Assembly (NCBI GenBank): GCA_032622095.1
Contig: CP136063.1
Location: forward strand, 86,775,980-86,839,979
Direction: 5' to 3'
Length of the DNA: 64,000 bases
Source of the DNA: Siphonodentalium dalli
Taxonomy: Eukaryota > Mollusca > Scaphopoda > Gadilida > Siphonodentaliidae
Of this stretch, positions 1 through 15,400 are shown one piece after another. How positions within the stretch are numbered: position 1 is the stretch's first letter; each line of letters opens with the position of its first letter. The translations under genes and the position numbers were made by a program. The notes beneath the pieces were generated by a model, which saw only the letters and a list, made by a program, of their open reading frames with translations, was not told where the DNA came from and ran no database searches.

Positions 1-79
1 TTTAAGCACTCGTGACTCAGTGCAACATCGTGCGTGTGGATGGCAGGGATTTTTTTCTATGGTATAATCGGATAACAAA

Positions 80-230
80 ACAGTTGTTGCCCTTCTTCTC
101 GGGAGACATCAAGATTTGTCACCCGCTCGAGAACGGAATGTCTCCCTCGGAGCTGCGCTCCTCGGGAGACATTCCGTTCTCGAGCGGGTGACAAATCTCA
201 ATGTCTCCCTCGACAGCGGGCGACAACTGT
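80..230. repeat. Foldback element with long central hairpin
   Basis: Termini ACAGTTGTTGCCC and GGGCGACAACTGT are inverted. The inside is an almost perfect palindrome around the sequence 'ctcggagctgcgctcctcg', with roughly 38-nt arms containing 'gtcacccgctcgagaacgg'. It lies in the intron after ARIH1 exon 9. No coding capacity. Confidence 0.8.
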
Positions 231-348
231 ATAATGTTATTCAAAAAGTGGGGGGATTATTACATCAGAAAAAGGAAGTTTATTTCTTATAAATTCAGCT
301 GATATATTGAGTAGAATTTAGACTTTATTTAGTGTATAAACAACTCAC

Positions 349-479
349 CAGGAAGACCCATGCGGCTCCCATGGACCAAGACAAACCCAGCAGAAATCAG
401 CTCTGCAGCTTTGATTCTTACAGACCATGTGATTACAGCCCCCATCTTTTTCTATCGTCACATGACATTTAGGACACTC
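349..479 (-). CDS. ARIH1: ARIH1 exon 9 (RING2 with catalytic cysteine)
   Basis: Codes [20 protein letters not shown], then a zinc cysteine (NQSC), FCWVC and [10 protein letters not shown]302 in DGGCNHM is the ubiquitin-accepting cysteine. Acceptor tattccag|GAG, donor TCCTG|gtgagt; 131 nt, out in phase 2. The following exon lies left of the window. Confidence 0.97.
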
Positions 480-3400
480 CTGGAATATAAACAATATTCT
501 TATCATTTGATTCCTAAAGAGATTCTCCCATTCAAGCCTGATTATAGCATGCTTGTCTTTTGCAGAATGAGGTCCACAGATGGTGAATTTAGTGACGCTA
601 TCCCGCACCCTCTGGGGACCTCATTTTGCATGGCCTCACCTGCTATGGGAGACAGAGAATAAAATATAAACAAGCATGGATCAACCACTATTACAGTATT
701 AAAATTTAAAAGGTGATACAATTTCGTGAGATCGGAGTGCAAAAAGGTGAACAGAATTGTAGTATATTACCCAAACTTTGTGTATTGATTAAAGCATATC
801 AAATAATAATTCTGAGGATATATTTTCTTTCTACAAACTGGGACAGGATACGTTACTATTTCTGGAACATTACAACATTTTTTGTTAAAAATCTATTTTT
901 TAAAACATTTTAAAGTAAAATATATGTAACACCACATGTTTTTCTGTGCTTCGTGTATAATAATGCAAATATGTCTGCAAATAGAGTTTCCTCGTAAATT
1001 TTGTTGTTGATGGAATGGTCTATTTTTCATCTGTATAGATGTTCAGATCATACTGAAAGACAAAAGGCAGATAATTGAACATCATCATACTCCGGGAGAA
1101 ATAGGAGTGAAGTAAAAATTCTCATTTAAAGTTATTTAAAGTGGATTGTGATTCTGGATAGTATGTTCTGGATAGAATTTCTGGGTGGATGTGGAGTTCT
1201 CACTTCAGGAAATAAAAGCAGACGTCAGACAGAAAAACAGATAATACAAGAGCAGAATGATCCTTATTCATTGGTGGGAAATGTTCAGATAATAAGTTCA
1301 ACAAGTTTGTTGAACTTATTATCTGAACATTTCCTAAGGGATAACTACATCAATTCTGATTATAGTGTGCCTGTCATTTGCAGAATGAGGTCCCCAGAGG
1401 GTGAATTTAGTGATGCTATCCTGCATGACCTCATCTGCTATGGGAGACATAGACTCAGATTGAAGTTCCCAAATGGTGAGTATTGTGATGTACACCCATT
1501 GGGAACCTCGAAGATCAGGCCTAAGCAGAATGAGGTCCCTAGAGGGTGAATTTAGTGATGCTAGCCCACCCTCTGGGGACCTCATTCTGCAAATGACAGG
1601 AACACTAAACTCAGACTCAATGAGTATTTAGAAGAGAAAGTGTTAACTAGAAATTTGCACTAACCTTTGTATTAGCAGATATCCAATTAGAAGTTTCACT
1701 GTCATCGTCACATTTTTTTATCCATTTTCTCAACCATTGACATTTAACAGGATCATGCCAATTCTCTCCACAATTGAAGCTGGATCAGAAAGTAAGTTAC
1801 TTTTATGCACAGTGAATGCCAATAATTACATAGAATGACACAAGTGTGTTAATGGGTTTTTGATACAAGGTTCAGTCTCGAGTTCTATCTCTCCGCTATG
1901 GCACAAGTGCCGTATCGACAAATCTATCAACACAAGTGTGGTTTTGTGTTTATTACACATCACACAAACCAAAAATTTGTTAATTGAAATAAAAAGTCTT
2001 ATAAGGTTTATTCTGGCACATAAAGGGCTTGTTTTGTGATGATGCTTTTATTGTTTAGTTCCAGTTTCATGGTCGAGGTGAACGTGTAATGTCAACGTCG
2101 GCCGATTCCACGCATATGTACATATATATAAATAAATACGAGACAGCCCAAGATGATGGAATGATGTATTTTTCAGGAAAAGGTGTGTAATAACCTTTTC
2201 ATGACGGGAGCAGCGCTTGTGCAGGATTAAAGATATAAGAACAAGATATGCTCATTTTAATGCGAGGCTCCCTATGGGAGTCTCACATATATAAGAGAAT
2301 GCACTAGCTATTACACGGCCAATTTAAATATTGTTAGGTCAATGTATTCTCTTACATATGCGAGGCTCCCTATGAGAGAATGCATTGGTACATGGTTTTC
2401 ACAATATTTCTGAAAGCTCCAGTCATGGACGTGTTAAAAATCACAGTATCAAAGGTTATCCATATATATCAAGAAATTCTTTTTAAAGATTGCTCAAGTT
2501 ATCATCCGGAAAACCTACAAATTACCAGTATGATTTCTAAGTCATAAAAGGGGCATAACCCAATTAAAAATCACAGACTGCGACCAAATTTGAACTTGAT
2601 CTGCGTCTTCTCAAATGTGAACCATATACCACATATAAAGTTATGGTCCGGAATTTCAGACTCATGCACGTACAGACATGCTGATTATAGTAGCCATCTG
2701 AACCAGTGTTCGCGCTGTCGGTAGCCAAATTAGCCAATGGCTAATCTTTTTCGAATTTGGCTAATAAAAATTTCATTTGGCTAAACTTTTTTTTACCCCG
2801 AATGTAGACGGAAAGGATGGAGTCAGAAAGCTAATTAATAAAAGCGCTCAATAGATCGACATTCAAGACGAAGTTAGGTGAAGAAAGTATTTCGTTATTT
2901 TCGTACTTATGAAATATCGTTCCGTACGGTGGCGTTGATTTAATTGTGGCAGCTGTACAAAGGGAACATTACACAACTGTTTGACATCTGATCAGTATTT
3001 TTTTGTTTATATATATGCTTTGAAGAGAGTTGTTATCAGTGAGCGCAATTAATAGGTGAATACCTAGTGGTGACGCTGTTGTTTTAAAGAGTGTTTTTGT
3101 AGTGTCCAAATAATATGCGGATTTTTTGTTTATACGCCGTCGATGACACCGACTATGTAAACAATACTAAACATGTATGCTTTGAAGAGAGTTGTCATCA
3201 GTGAGCACAATGAATAGGTGATTACCTAGTGATACCGCTGTTGTTTTAACTGACTGACTTTTTTGGACAAAGACAGACATGGCCTTCTATACCACAGACT
3301 GAGTGTCCTCTAACGGACATACGAAATGACGATAGTAGATGTGAGGAAGTTACTGAACAGACGAACGAACCTGACGAAGCACTACTGAATACGACGAGAC

Positions 3401-6400
3401 CGAATGACATTAGTTTACTGACGCCTAAAAAGACTTCTGATGTTCAGACATTGGGCTCTCCATTGAGAGCCTAACCAGCCTAATCGTCAAAAGGTATAAG
3501 CTGTATACTGGTTATGTAATTGATTAAGCCGTCTGTAAGATAAAATACCTAAATGCTTTGTTCGTTATAGAAGAGGGCTTCACATCATAAAATATTTGAA
3601 TACAATAGATATTCATCAGTTAACACCTTGCTACAGTATAATAAGCCATAGTTAGCGGCCGTCATGCCATGGTGTCAATAGTGTCAACGGCATAGAGTTA
3701 TTACAATTAGTTTAGCGGATTATAATTATATATAATGTTAGTTTCATGTTTGCGAATGCCTGTGTGATATGTGATGATATGTTCGTATAATAATGTTTTT
3801 AAAGTTGTTTTTTGTGTTGTTTTAATTATGTTTTCATTCTGAGTATAACAAATAAAGTTTAAAACAAATATTTTAGTCATTAATTGTAAACCGACCAGAA
3901 AACGATGATTTAATTTGGCCAAAAAATATTTGGCTAAAGTTTTTTTCATTTGGCTAAAGTTTTTTTCGGTCCAGTGCGAACACTGATCTGAACATTTCTC
4001 AATATTTAATTAAACCAAACAGGATTTTCCATACCAAATAATCATTGTTATTGAATTTTATTTTATGAAGACAGGGAATAACAATGAAAAATTTAGGTAA
4101 TTGTTGATTTTTATCATATTGCTTTATCATACAAATGGATCATATCTCATATCCTTCCGCTAAGGTAGCTTTTTGCTGGTTTATTAATTTTCTAAGGGAT
4201 AACAGAATGAATGAATGAACAACGAGAGGCCGATCACGATCGGCAGATGTTAACCCATCCCTTGGCGATAAAAATTTAATATGATCGGATAAATGAGAGT
4301 TTTGGTGTTCAATTATAGAGTATACTGTTATGTACTATTATAGACAAATGTACATAACACAAATTATTGGAATTTATGGGTCACTGGCATTTATATAAGA
4401 GAATGCACTGGTACAGAATCTGTAATGCTAAACCGCCACAGCCAGCAAGCCCATGGGTTAAATGTGTAGGTGTGACCTGGACATGGAATACTTGGGTTAA
4501 GAGAGTCCAATTTAAGTTTACAATAATAATGTGTCCTAGTATACAGATAAGCAACCTCACCACTGACCCATTAATATCAATTATATAGCAGCACAGATGT
4601 CCATGTCTACTGTTAATAGCATGTGATGTTTATTGTTGAATCTTTATTTTAAATTAGATGCCATAGCCTTATGTATCAGATTATTTGCACATTGGCATAA
4701 GTCCAAAGGCAATTGGTGAATTGGATTTAATGTTGCTCCAAACAGATTTACCAGTACATAACACAAGATTTTGGACCGATTTAATCAAATTTGGTGTGGT
4801 GATTCGGGGTACCCTTGGCAGAGTTATAATGGTGTTAGTTTTTCAATTTTTTTTAACTTATTTAAAAAAATTAAAGGGACACATTGGAAATCTTTTTATC
4901 ATAATCATCAATATCTAAATGAAAACAAATGACAATGTCAATGACATTTTTTTTATTATTATTATAAAAGTTAAAAATAAATAAAAAAAAAAAATCGATT
5001 CAATTTTTCATTTTTTTTTCGAAAAAGGGTCATAACTCCTTTAAAATTAATCGGATCAAACCCATATTCGAACTCGATCTGTATTTTGGGCCGAGAAACT
5101 CACATACCAAATTTGGTTCCGATCAGATAAAAAATGTTTGAGTTATGGCAGAATGCGTGAATTCTAAGTCGAAAAAGGGACATAACTCTGTAAAAAAAAG
5201 TTGGATCAAACCCATATTCGAACTCGATCTGTATTTTGGGCTGAAAACCCCATATACAAAATTTAGTTTTGATCAGGTAGAAAATGTTTGAGTTATCGCA
5301 TTACACGTAAAGTGTCTACGGACGGACAGACGGACGGACGGACGGACGGACGGACGGACGGACGAACGACGAGTGGTCAATCCGGACAACGACACTATGT
5401 TTACCATACATGGTATGGGTAAACATAAAAACCTAGTGCATGTGGATATTGTTCCCCATGCTGCTTCATGCGTATACCAGAAGATATTTCAACCATGAGC
5501 TACCATCACAAGAGATACAGAGATCAAAAGTTAGCAAGGATGCATTTTTCACTCAAAGGGTCATAACTCTGCAAAAAATTAATGGACAAAACCAATTTCA
5601 TGTGAATATCCTTTCCCTTGTGCTGGTTTCTGAGCACACAATAGATAATTTAAATCCAGCTTGTACTGTGATAGAGAGCTCATAAGTTGTTACAGACACA
5701 GATAGACACACGAACGGAACCCATTTCATTACCACCCCCCCCCCCCATTAAATTTTGTTTGCAAATGATAATAATAAATGAATTATAAACAAAAGCAATA
5801 ATCTCACACAATGATCAGTTTTCACATCCTAGCATTTAATATAATGAACAATTTCGTTTAACCTTAGAGGACTTACCAGAAGACATGACAACATGAACAT
5901 GTGACTGGTTTAGAATCTGGGTAGGTCACTTTGACGGCATGTCCACAGTCAGGAGCAGGACACCATCTCAGTAATCTGTTACACTGTAAAAAAAAAAAAC
6001 AATTCATCAAAACTTTAACAAGTGATCAATGCATACATGGTAAAAAGGTCAAGGAAGTTTTTCTTTATATATCCAAAGTAAGAAAAATATTATCAACATT
6101 TGGTCAATTAAAAGCACATTTTGTATTTTTGTATAAACATTCAGCAAGTCTACAGCCCTCGAAATTAACTACAGCAAAAGGCCATGTTGTAGAAAAAGAT
6201 GGAGAAGCCAATTATATAGAATTTCAGGCAATTCTAAAGAAATGTTAAAGAAGAATAACGCCAATATCAAGGGCTGAGTCTACATAAGACTTAGTTCTAA
6301 AGATCAAGGGCTGAGTCTACACAATACTTAGTTCTAAAGAACCCCTTTTCTATCAGAAAATTTGCAGATGAAAAATGTTGGAAGTTGTGTTTGCAATTTG

Positions 6401-9400
6401 AATAGTGAAGCCCAATACAATGACCTTGTTAGACTTGGAGCATACCCCAAACTCTATATAATTATATGCTCCTGTAGCTCCAGTTCGCCTGATTAAACTA
6501 GTATAATTTTCACAGTGATGCTGGTAGCCAGTGCCAGTTAACACTTTCATGACAGGAGCTTCCAGAATGTTTTGCGAAAACCCTGCACCAATGCATTCTC
6601 TTATATATGCGAGTCTTGCATATATAAGAGAATACATTGGCCTAACAATAATTACCTTCACCTTGTAAGCCAGTGTCTTCTCTAATATATGCATGGCTCC
6701 TTATGGGAGACCCGCATATACAAGAGAATGCACTGGCACAGGATCTTTAATTCTGCACTAGCGCAGCTCTCATCATGAAAGGGTTAAATTCATTGAGGCT
6801 ATGTTAATATATACACATATTAAGTATAAATACCTCAACAAAACTGTTAGTTATGAGGTGTTGATATTTTAATTTAACTTTAGGATCTGGAACTAAAGAC
6901 CTGTAATTGAAGAAATAGTGAAGTTATAGATCTTAAATCCTGACAAGGAATGATTTTTGTTATTTTAAATACAACATTTTATATTCGATATGAAATTCAT
7001 CCTTGTGTAGGCTCCCCCGCAGGAAACATTGGGCCTTTTTCAGCCCCATACTAGTGCAGTTTTACAGTGTTCTTTCGGTTTTATTTCAAACCAAACCGTA
7101 ACCGATATATTCTATAAAACGTATTCTTCCGGTTTCAATTAACTAACACCTCTGGTCGCTTTTCCAAGATGCGCGCTTTTGTCAGCTGCTATTTGCCACC
7201 ACTCTAGCGGTTTCAATTCGGAACATTTTGGAGTCATATGGGCGATTATGGCACATACTGCCACATAGACTATGGAAATCACTGGAAAATTGGCTGCAAT
7301 TATTATGCCATATATTATACCATCTGCTCTATGCAAATGTCATTGGTGTATTGACTAAAACCATAACAGAAACCAAAACCTGGTTTTTCTACAAAAACCA
7401 TACCAAAACCAAAACGAAATTTAAAAAAATGCACATCACTACCCAATACCATTTACAAAATGCAAATCCTACAAGAGGGCCCCATCAAAAAGTATGAGAG
7501 TTTAGAATAAGTGACAAGTCTGATCGATGCCGATTTCATATTTTGAATATACTTACATGACTGCACCATCGTCAACAAGGATATCACAACCAAAAGCAAG
7601 GCAAGATATTGTCTGGCCCATGCCCTCGTCCATTATCTTTGCTGTTAGATATTCACCCCAGCAGCCTTTACAGAAACGATGACCACACTCTAGTCCTGTC
7701 ATGTGCTGCAATACAATCAATATAATGGATGCAAAGTGAATGTATAAATTGTCAATTAACCCTTTCATGATGGGAGCTGTGCTGGTGCAGCATTAAAGAT
7801 TATGTGCCAGTGCATTCTCTTATATATGCAAGTCTCCCATAGGGAGCCTCACATATATAAGAGAATGCACTGGCTTACAAGGTCAATATTGTTAGGCCAA
7901 TGTATTCTCTTATATAAGTGAGGCTTCCTATGAGACTCGAATATAACAAGAGAATGCATTGGCACGGGGTTTTCACAAAATTTCAGGAAGCTCCAGCCAT
8001 GGAAGGGTTAAACTTCACCCCTTTCTATTAGGACAAAATCAAATAATTATTATGTTTTCATCCCCGCCCGCCCTGACTTTTATGCCTTCTTGAAATAATT
8101 TTCATTTAGCATGATTGTTGCAGCTCGTTATTTACATTGACTAAATCAATGAGCCTAGATCTAATCATGTTTCTGTGAACGATTTTGAATTTTGTGGTTT
8201 CTCACAAAAAGGCAATTTCCTTGCAGTCCTCGGAATTTACTCACAAAACACCGCCGCAAAATCAATAGCGACAGCAATTATTTGCTGTCCGAGTTTGATG
8301 CGATTTTTCTGGACTTTCATGTGTAATTTGGGCTCCATTCATCAACTTACATAAACTCATGTGGCTATTTGAAACAGAAAATTACACCCACTTGCACAGA
8401 AACCATTCAGTCAACTGATTCAGTTAGTAATTTATGTCACCTATCTTGTTTTTGTTTTAAATGAATCCCCAGTATTTGATAAAACATCATTCTGTTAAGA
8501 AATAAATACATTTTTTATGTGGGACTTGGTATTTATGGTGATCAGATCTTTAAAGAGACCAATAATATGATAACACTTCATATACATGTATGTCTATGAC
8601 ATTTATTCCCTGTAAAGTGATGTTATCTTTCAAATCTCACATTTGGGTTACATCAACTGATAATAACAAAATATTCAATGCAACATGCCAGTGGTTGCAT
8701 TAATTTATCATGTATAATTGCCAGTATACATCTGAATATACCCGAAATACAGGAATACTACAAGTAGAATTCCAAGATGACTGCCAAGGTCACGTGACCT
8801 CCATAGGTAGGGCAAAGCGGCTACATGTGGGCCAACAATATGTCCACTCACCTGTGAAGTTTGAACAAATTTTACCCAACGATAACCGAGAAAAGAAACA
8901 CCACATTAACCATATACACCCACAATTTATGTATACATGTACAGAATGCGTGGCACTGGGCATCCATCTGTGGGAATTTGTTACATCAAAAGAGTTAAAG
9001 TTCTTGTGCCTGTGCATTCTCTTATATATGCGAGTCTCCCATAAATAAAAGAATGCATTGGCATAGGGTTTTGACAAAATTTCAGGAAGCTGCACAGTCA
9101 TGGAAGGGTTAAATGATTTGTCTGAGATCGTATCTGCCATAAAGAGCAAATATATTACAATGCACCATAATGAAATTAATAAACAATCATAATTTATTGG
9201 ACTTACATTTTCAGGTTGAGTAAAGCAACAAATATCACAATCTACAGATGATGAATGACTGGCTGTCCTTTGTGATCTCTGAAATGAAAACAATGGATAG
9301 ATATATGAGATGGTGTGAAACACGCCACTTTAACCCTTTGAACACTGGCTCCCTACACAGAGTGCAGGCCTGGAGGTTACCTAAAATGCAAAAACGAAAA

Positions 9401-12400
9401 ACAGGTCAAGCAAACGTTTTCTGTAGGTCTCTCGATAACTATTTCTCACCTTAATTATTGCTCAATCAAGTCCCAAAATGCAACATTAAAAATTATTAGT
9501 TCAATGAGTTGCCCATTAGTAATACCAGTTGCAGTGATTATAATAGTTTGTGTAACTCTTCTGCTAACCTATGAGTTACCTCAGCACAAACCAGGCAAAC
9601 GAAAAATAGATTACGCATCATTTTGAAATATGCAGGCCTGGAGTGGGCCCTATACCATGAGCTCCCAGGATGTTTTTTACTATATTATAGACACTTACAT
9701 GTATATGCATGATGTTAGTAATGTTGTAAATGCGCTAGCTACCTGAAACTTTATGTGGATGTTCTTGACAGAGATATGATCATTACAAGATTGGTAAGTA
9801 TTATCAAGCGATCATGCCATATCAATTATTTCTAGGCAACTACCAGGTATTCAAAGAAACTGACAATATTGCTTACGACATTGCTATTTTGCTTCAATAA
9901 ATGCATTAGTTTCAAAATCACGCATATTTTCCGTGTAAAACGCTTTTTTATAAAAAATGTGACTTTGTTTTGATACACAAACTACGTACAACTGGTGTTT
10001 AAAATAATAAATCAGCACAAAAAAAAACCCAGCAGAAATTCTGCTTAGAAAAGCAAGGTTTTCATCCATAACCATGGCCCCTATAATGCAGCTAAATCGA
10101 CATCAAAAATGCCAAGATTGGTGATTAATGCATGAAAATCGACCATGTAAATAATTGAGAATTGTATTCCAACATAATTCATACGAAATAGCATTTAAAC
10201 TACTTCTCAAAATTTAAAAACAAATTTTGCGAAAGCCCTCTCCATAGGGCGCCTTGCTTGCATATATAAGATAATACATTGGCCCTACACTATTTACCTT
10301 GACCTTGTAAGCCAGTGCATTCTCTTATATATGTGAGGCTCCTTATTGGAAACTCGTATATATAAGAGAATGCACTGGCACAGGATCTTTAATGCTGCAC
10401 CAGCATAGCTCCCGTAATGAAAGGGTTTATAACAGTATAAAGTGAACATATGCACATTTATAAAGTGCATTTGGATAGTGTTAAAACATGAAACACATGT
10501 AACAATTAATCAATCATAGGTTTAAAATAAATAATAGACTATTCCAATGTATACTTTGTTTACTGAGTGGAGATCCATTTAGTAAAGAAAGGGTTGAAAG
10601 ATCAAAATTATTTGAAACTTGTTTTGATGACATGTCTGTTTTTACATAAGTTTGTAATAAGATCTAGCCTAAAACTGCTTGCAAAGCCCATCATGATTCT
10701 TCAGTAGTTTGTGTTCCCATGGAAAAAAAACAAAACACTGTCTCAACAAGTTCAACAAACGATCTATGATTGTTTGTTGAACTCCAAAAGCCCATCCCCC
10801 ATCAACTGAGAACACCGAACCATCTGGCTTGAGTTATCAAAAGTTAAACTATAAATATCTGCATTTAAAACAAAAGAGTGGATGTTGATAACTTTAAATA
10901 GTCCACTATACTCACTCTGTGTTTGAAATCTTTTCTGTGAGGACTAATCACATGAGCTTCAGAAAATAAACCATCCTGATCTCCATCATAATATCTGAAA
11001 AGTTAAAAACTGAGAATTGAATCTGGACAAAAATATGGAGTACTCATGAAATATCCAAATCTATAATACCAAAATGTTTATGCACAATCAAAGGATTACA
11101 CCGATGTAGCTTTTCTCAGTCATTATTGATGCCCGATAATCCACTGAGCACATTGCCGAATGGGACCTATCTAATAAGATTCCCCATGTCAAATTATCCA
11201 TACGTCCAATATTCAGCTCCAAGGATCCAGCCATTTCTGTATAAACAATCAGTAGATAAAAACCAATTGCAAACAGTCTTTCAAGTTTGACACTGTGTGT
11301 CACTAGTAGTCCCTTGTGTGACATCCATATTGGAATATGCAATCGCATGAATTGGCATACTTCAGTTATGGGCAGCCAATCCCAAAAACCTTTTTGGCAA
11401 CGTGCTCAGTGGATTGGTGGGCACCGATAATGACTAAAAAAGCTACACCGGTGTAATCCTTTGAAGTAAATTATGATATTAAATATAACAATAATATGAT
11501 TTCCAAGGGCATTATGGTTTATTAACATCCCAACAGGAATGATTAACAGCCCAAAGGCCTATTAGCAGTCCGACACGCATTCGTGCAAGTGCTGTTAATA
11601 CTTCCTAGTGGGCCATTAACCCTTTCATGACGGAAGCTGCGCTGGTGGAACATTAAAGATCCTGTGTCAGTGCATTCTCTTATATATGAGAGTATGTGAA
11701 ATAAGTTCCAGTCATCGTTGGGTTAACCCTTTATCCAACAAAACGGCCAAAAACGCCCAAATAAAGCTTCAACAGCCTAAAATATCTTCCGTCTGTCTCA
11801 ATTACACCATACAAATATGGATATCATTGGAACCGGTTCATTGACCACATTGTGATGGTTACAGTTATGCTCTGTGCCAATGCATTCTCTTATATATGCG
11901 AGTCGACCATAGGTCGCATCGCATATATAAGAGAATGCATTGGCCTAACACTTTTAACACTTTTTACCATTTTTTCTTACATTCTTTAACAATTTTGTAA
12001 TTTTTTCTACATTCTTTGACAATTTTATCATTTTTAATATGTTAAGCCAATGCATTCTCGGCACAGGGCCGTTCTGTTGGGTAAAGGGTTAATAAACCAT
12101 AATGCCCTACAAAGGCGTGTTATTACCATTATTATTGATCATGTGCCAGGATGATAATGAACATGAGTGTTTCATTATCACCCGCAGTCCAATGTAGTGT
12201 TGCGCTTACACAATTTGGAGGAATAATTTAAAGACATGGTGTGCACATATAAAAATGTCAGTAAATTAGGCCTAAAATAATGAAGCTTGTGTTTGGGGTA
12301 ATACAGCATGCTCCTGAAAAATATGGTACAGTCGGTACAAACACCACAGAAAATTGGTATTTTCCGCAGATTAGATCCAGAAGATAGCATATAATAACAA

Positions 12401-15400
12401 ATTGACATACATGTACATGGACATCAACGACTCAATCATAGGATTCATATCGCCATTATAAATTCACAATTTTTAAGGGTTCTGTCATATATGGCAACTC
12501 CTACAAACACTCTTATACTTGATATTTTGAGTATATCGCAGTGACAGTTTTAAAACACCCTGATATTTTAAATCGATAATACTTTACAACCCTATCTGAT
12601 TGAAGAAGAATATCACTAACCTTTCCATTAATTTCTCTTTGTCCCATTTAAAATGATTGAGGAGAATCCTGGTGATTGTTGCCGGCAGCTGTAATCATAA
12701 AACACAAATATATTGATACTTCGAAACAAACATTATAAATTTTGAGGCTGATATGAGCTTTATTCCTACCAAAACTTCATTATTTGATGAATTTTGATGA
12801 GTTATCACTATATTTTACATACAGTAATGCTCTAAGTAATCGACTTCTTAACCACATCAGAATTATGGGTAACTTTTCAGGATTTAGTCGGAAATATGGC
12901 TTGTTGCAATTCATCGGAAAGCTCTCGGGAGAGCTTTCCGATGAATGGCAACAAGCCATATTTCCGACTTAATCCTGAAAAGTTACCCATAATTCTGCTG
13001 TGGTTAAGAAGTCGATTACTTAGAGCATTACTGTACAATAGCAGCATCTTTGTTTTATTTCGCTTCCGTCTTTCGAGCAGATAAAGTATCTGTTGTAACT
13101 TCCGTTTTTTGAAAAAAGACAAAAGAATAATTTAATTATTTTTGTTGTGATCAATGTTTTGATATCAAATTAAAACATACACACAATTTATCACTGCAAG
13201 TATGTCGAATTATTACAGCATGTGGGAATTAACGATGTTTAGTAGCTCTATGTTTTCCGCAGGCGACAATTCTTCAAGAGTTTGCGATTCGTTTATGACG
13301 CAAACCTGATCAGCTGAAAGGCAGGCCGCAGGTCATAAATCATAACAGGCCAACTGGAGGCTGAGTTTTAGCCTGAAGTAAACCACCAAGGAACACTCTT
13401 ATTTCGTTTTAAGTTTTATTTTATTAAAATACCACTTATATTTCCCGTCAGTTGCACCAAAGCAAAATTGCGTGTCTGGATCCAAAATCAGGTGCACAAT
13501 AAACTGCAAACCTGCATTTTTCAAAATTGATGGACTGAAAAGATGTCACATTTGACCTTACAAACAACCATGGGAGAGCCGATTTAGTGTTGAAACAATT
13601 AGTCGACGAACCAACATTGATGCTGATAATTCCCAACATCGACTCTCAATCTTGCCATCAACTAGTTAGAACATTGTACATATTCCCATAATAAGAGTTA
13701 AAAGACTATAATGTAGGTACATGACACATTGATCAAACACTTGTCGCGGATTTGACAGTGTTAGAAACGCAACATAGTTAGTTTTGCTCAAAATGAAGCA
13801 CATAGCATGAGATATGTGAGATAATTGGGTCAACAGATGCTTCAAATTCCATGATGGTGAATTTGACATCAAACTCTAAGATCATCAAACGGTGCCATTG
13901 CTTCAGAACATTAGAAATCTTAGAAAAATCATTAGAAAACATTCGGGACTGACAGTTTCAATGGAACTTTTTTATCAATACGAGTGGTTGAAGAACACCA
14001 GTTTATCGAAATCATGTTATTAAATACACCTGGTTCAGTAGCATGCGAAAGCGCAGTTCTGACTAAAACCATACTCAGACTCTAAAAGTACTGAGTCTGA
14101 TGAAACCCACTATCTGTCGCATTACTGTCGCTATAAATAAATTCCACAGACAACCCCCTGCAGTATGACGTCACCGCCCACATTTGTCTTTAAAAATAGC
14201 TTTGATTGACATAATGTAGTTTCGGTGTCTTTTCCGAATAAGAGTTTCGTTTCCGCAGACTCGTTATACCAGTTCCTGGGAGAATTGATGCTACGCATTC
14301 TCTCAGAATATCTTCTGCGCCTTGTGACATAATTTTAACTGAGATTAATCACGTTTAACAAACTTTAAATGCGTTTATGACTCGAAACAAATAATATTTT
14401 CTTTGTTTAATTTCGAAGTTAACATCATATGCTGGAAATTAAATAAATTTACGACATCGCGACTTCTAAATTATTCGGTACTAAATGTTGAATTTCTTAA
14501 TAACATTCAATTATATTACATATTAAGTAAATTTGTCAATTCTGCACTCATTAAATACGCTTTTCAATGTTAAATTTGCTGTCGAAAAACTCTGAATTTG
14601 TAAACATTAGCTATGCGGCGGAAAAGTTATTGTTCTATTTATAACTATTGGGCGGGGTTTACAGGAATCGGAACCGGCTGAAGGAATTCCCCTAGTCTTG
14701 GGGATTCCATGCGACTATCGCCCGATTGGCTACCTCGTGTTCTTGAGGATATTGTGATTGGCTGTCAATTACGTAATTCTTGCTGGGAGTAATGGAACCT
14801 CTACCCATTGTCATCAGATTCAGTACTTTTAGAGTCTGAGTATGGTTTTAATCAGAACTGGCGAAAGCGCAGATATTTTATGATCTTTTTATACATGTTA
14901 TGTTGATCTCTTGCTTTGAACATCTGTAACATAATCATTATATGAGTTCGTTCTAGTGTTGAAACGACTAGGGTATTTCGTAGTCAACAGCCCTTAGTCA
15001 ACTACAAGTCAACTAGTCGACACGTACTATATAGAACAATCAAAATCCCACACAGGATTATTGAAGTAGTTTCTTAGACATCGAGGCTCTGCCCGGTTCA
15101 ATGTGTTAGATATACGATTTTTAACAGCTGTTCGTCATCATAAATTTATTAAATCATGCATATTTATCTTTATATTTATCGATAAGTAGACAGCCTATAG
15201 TGAGTCATTAGTGACAGGTAAGTATCGTGAACATCACTCATATCATATAATATTGGGTAAACTTCAGCGTTGAAGATATGTTTGTGTGTGATCGTGGCAA
15301 AGTAACAGTCATAAATACTATAGAGAGACTTCGAATAAATATGGAAGTACACTGCATGCATTGATCAATGATTGCTACCAATGAAACATTTAAGTTGATT

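Noticed and set aside
360-662. Plus-strand ORF over ARIH1 exon 9
   Set aside because: Antisense shadow of the RING2 exon plus MITE sequence; no similarity seen.
8790-9323. 177-residue minus-strand ORF as a separate gene
   Set aside because: Only its part at 9207-9278 is coding (ARIH1 exon 4). The rest is intron and a MITE fragment.
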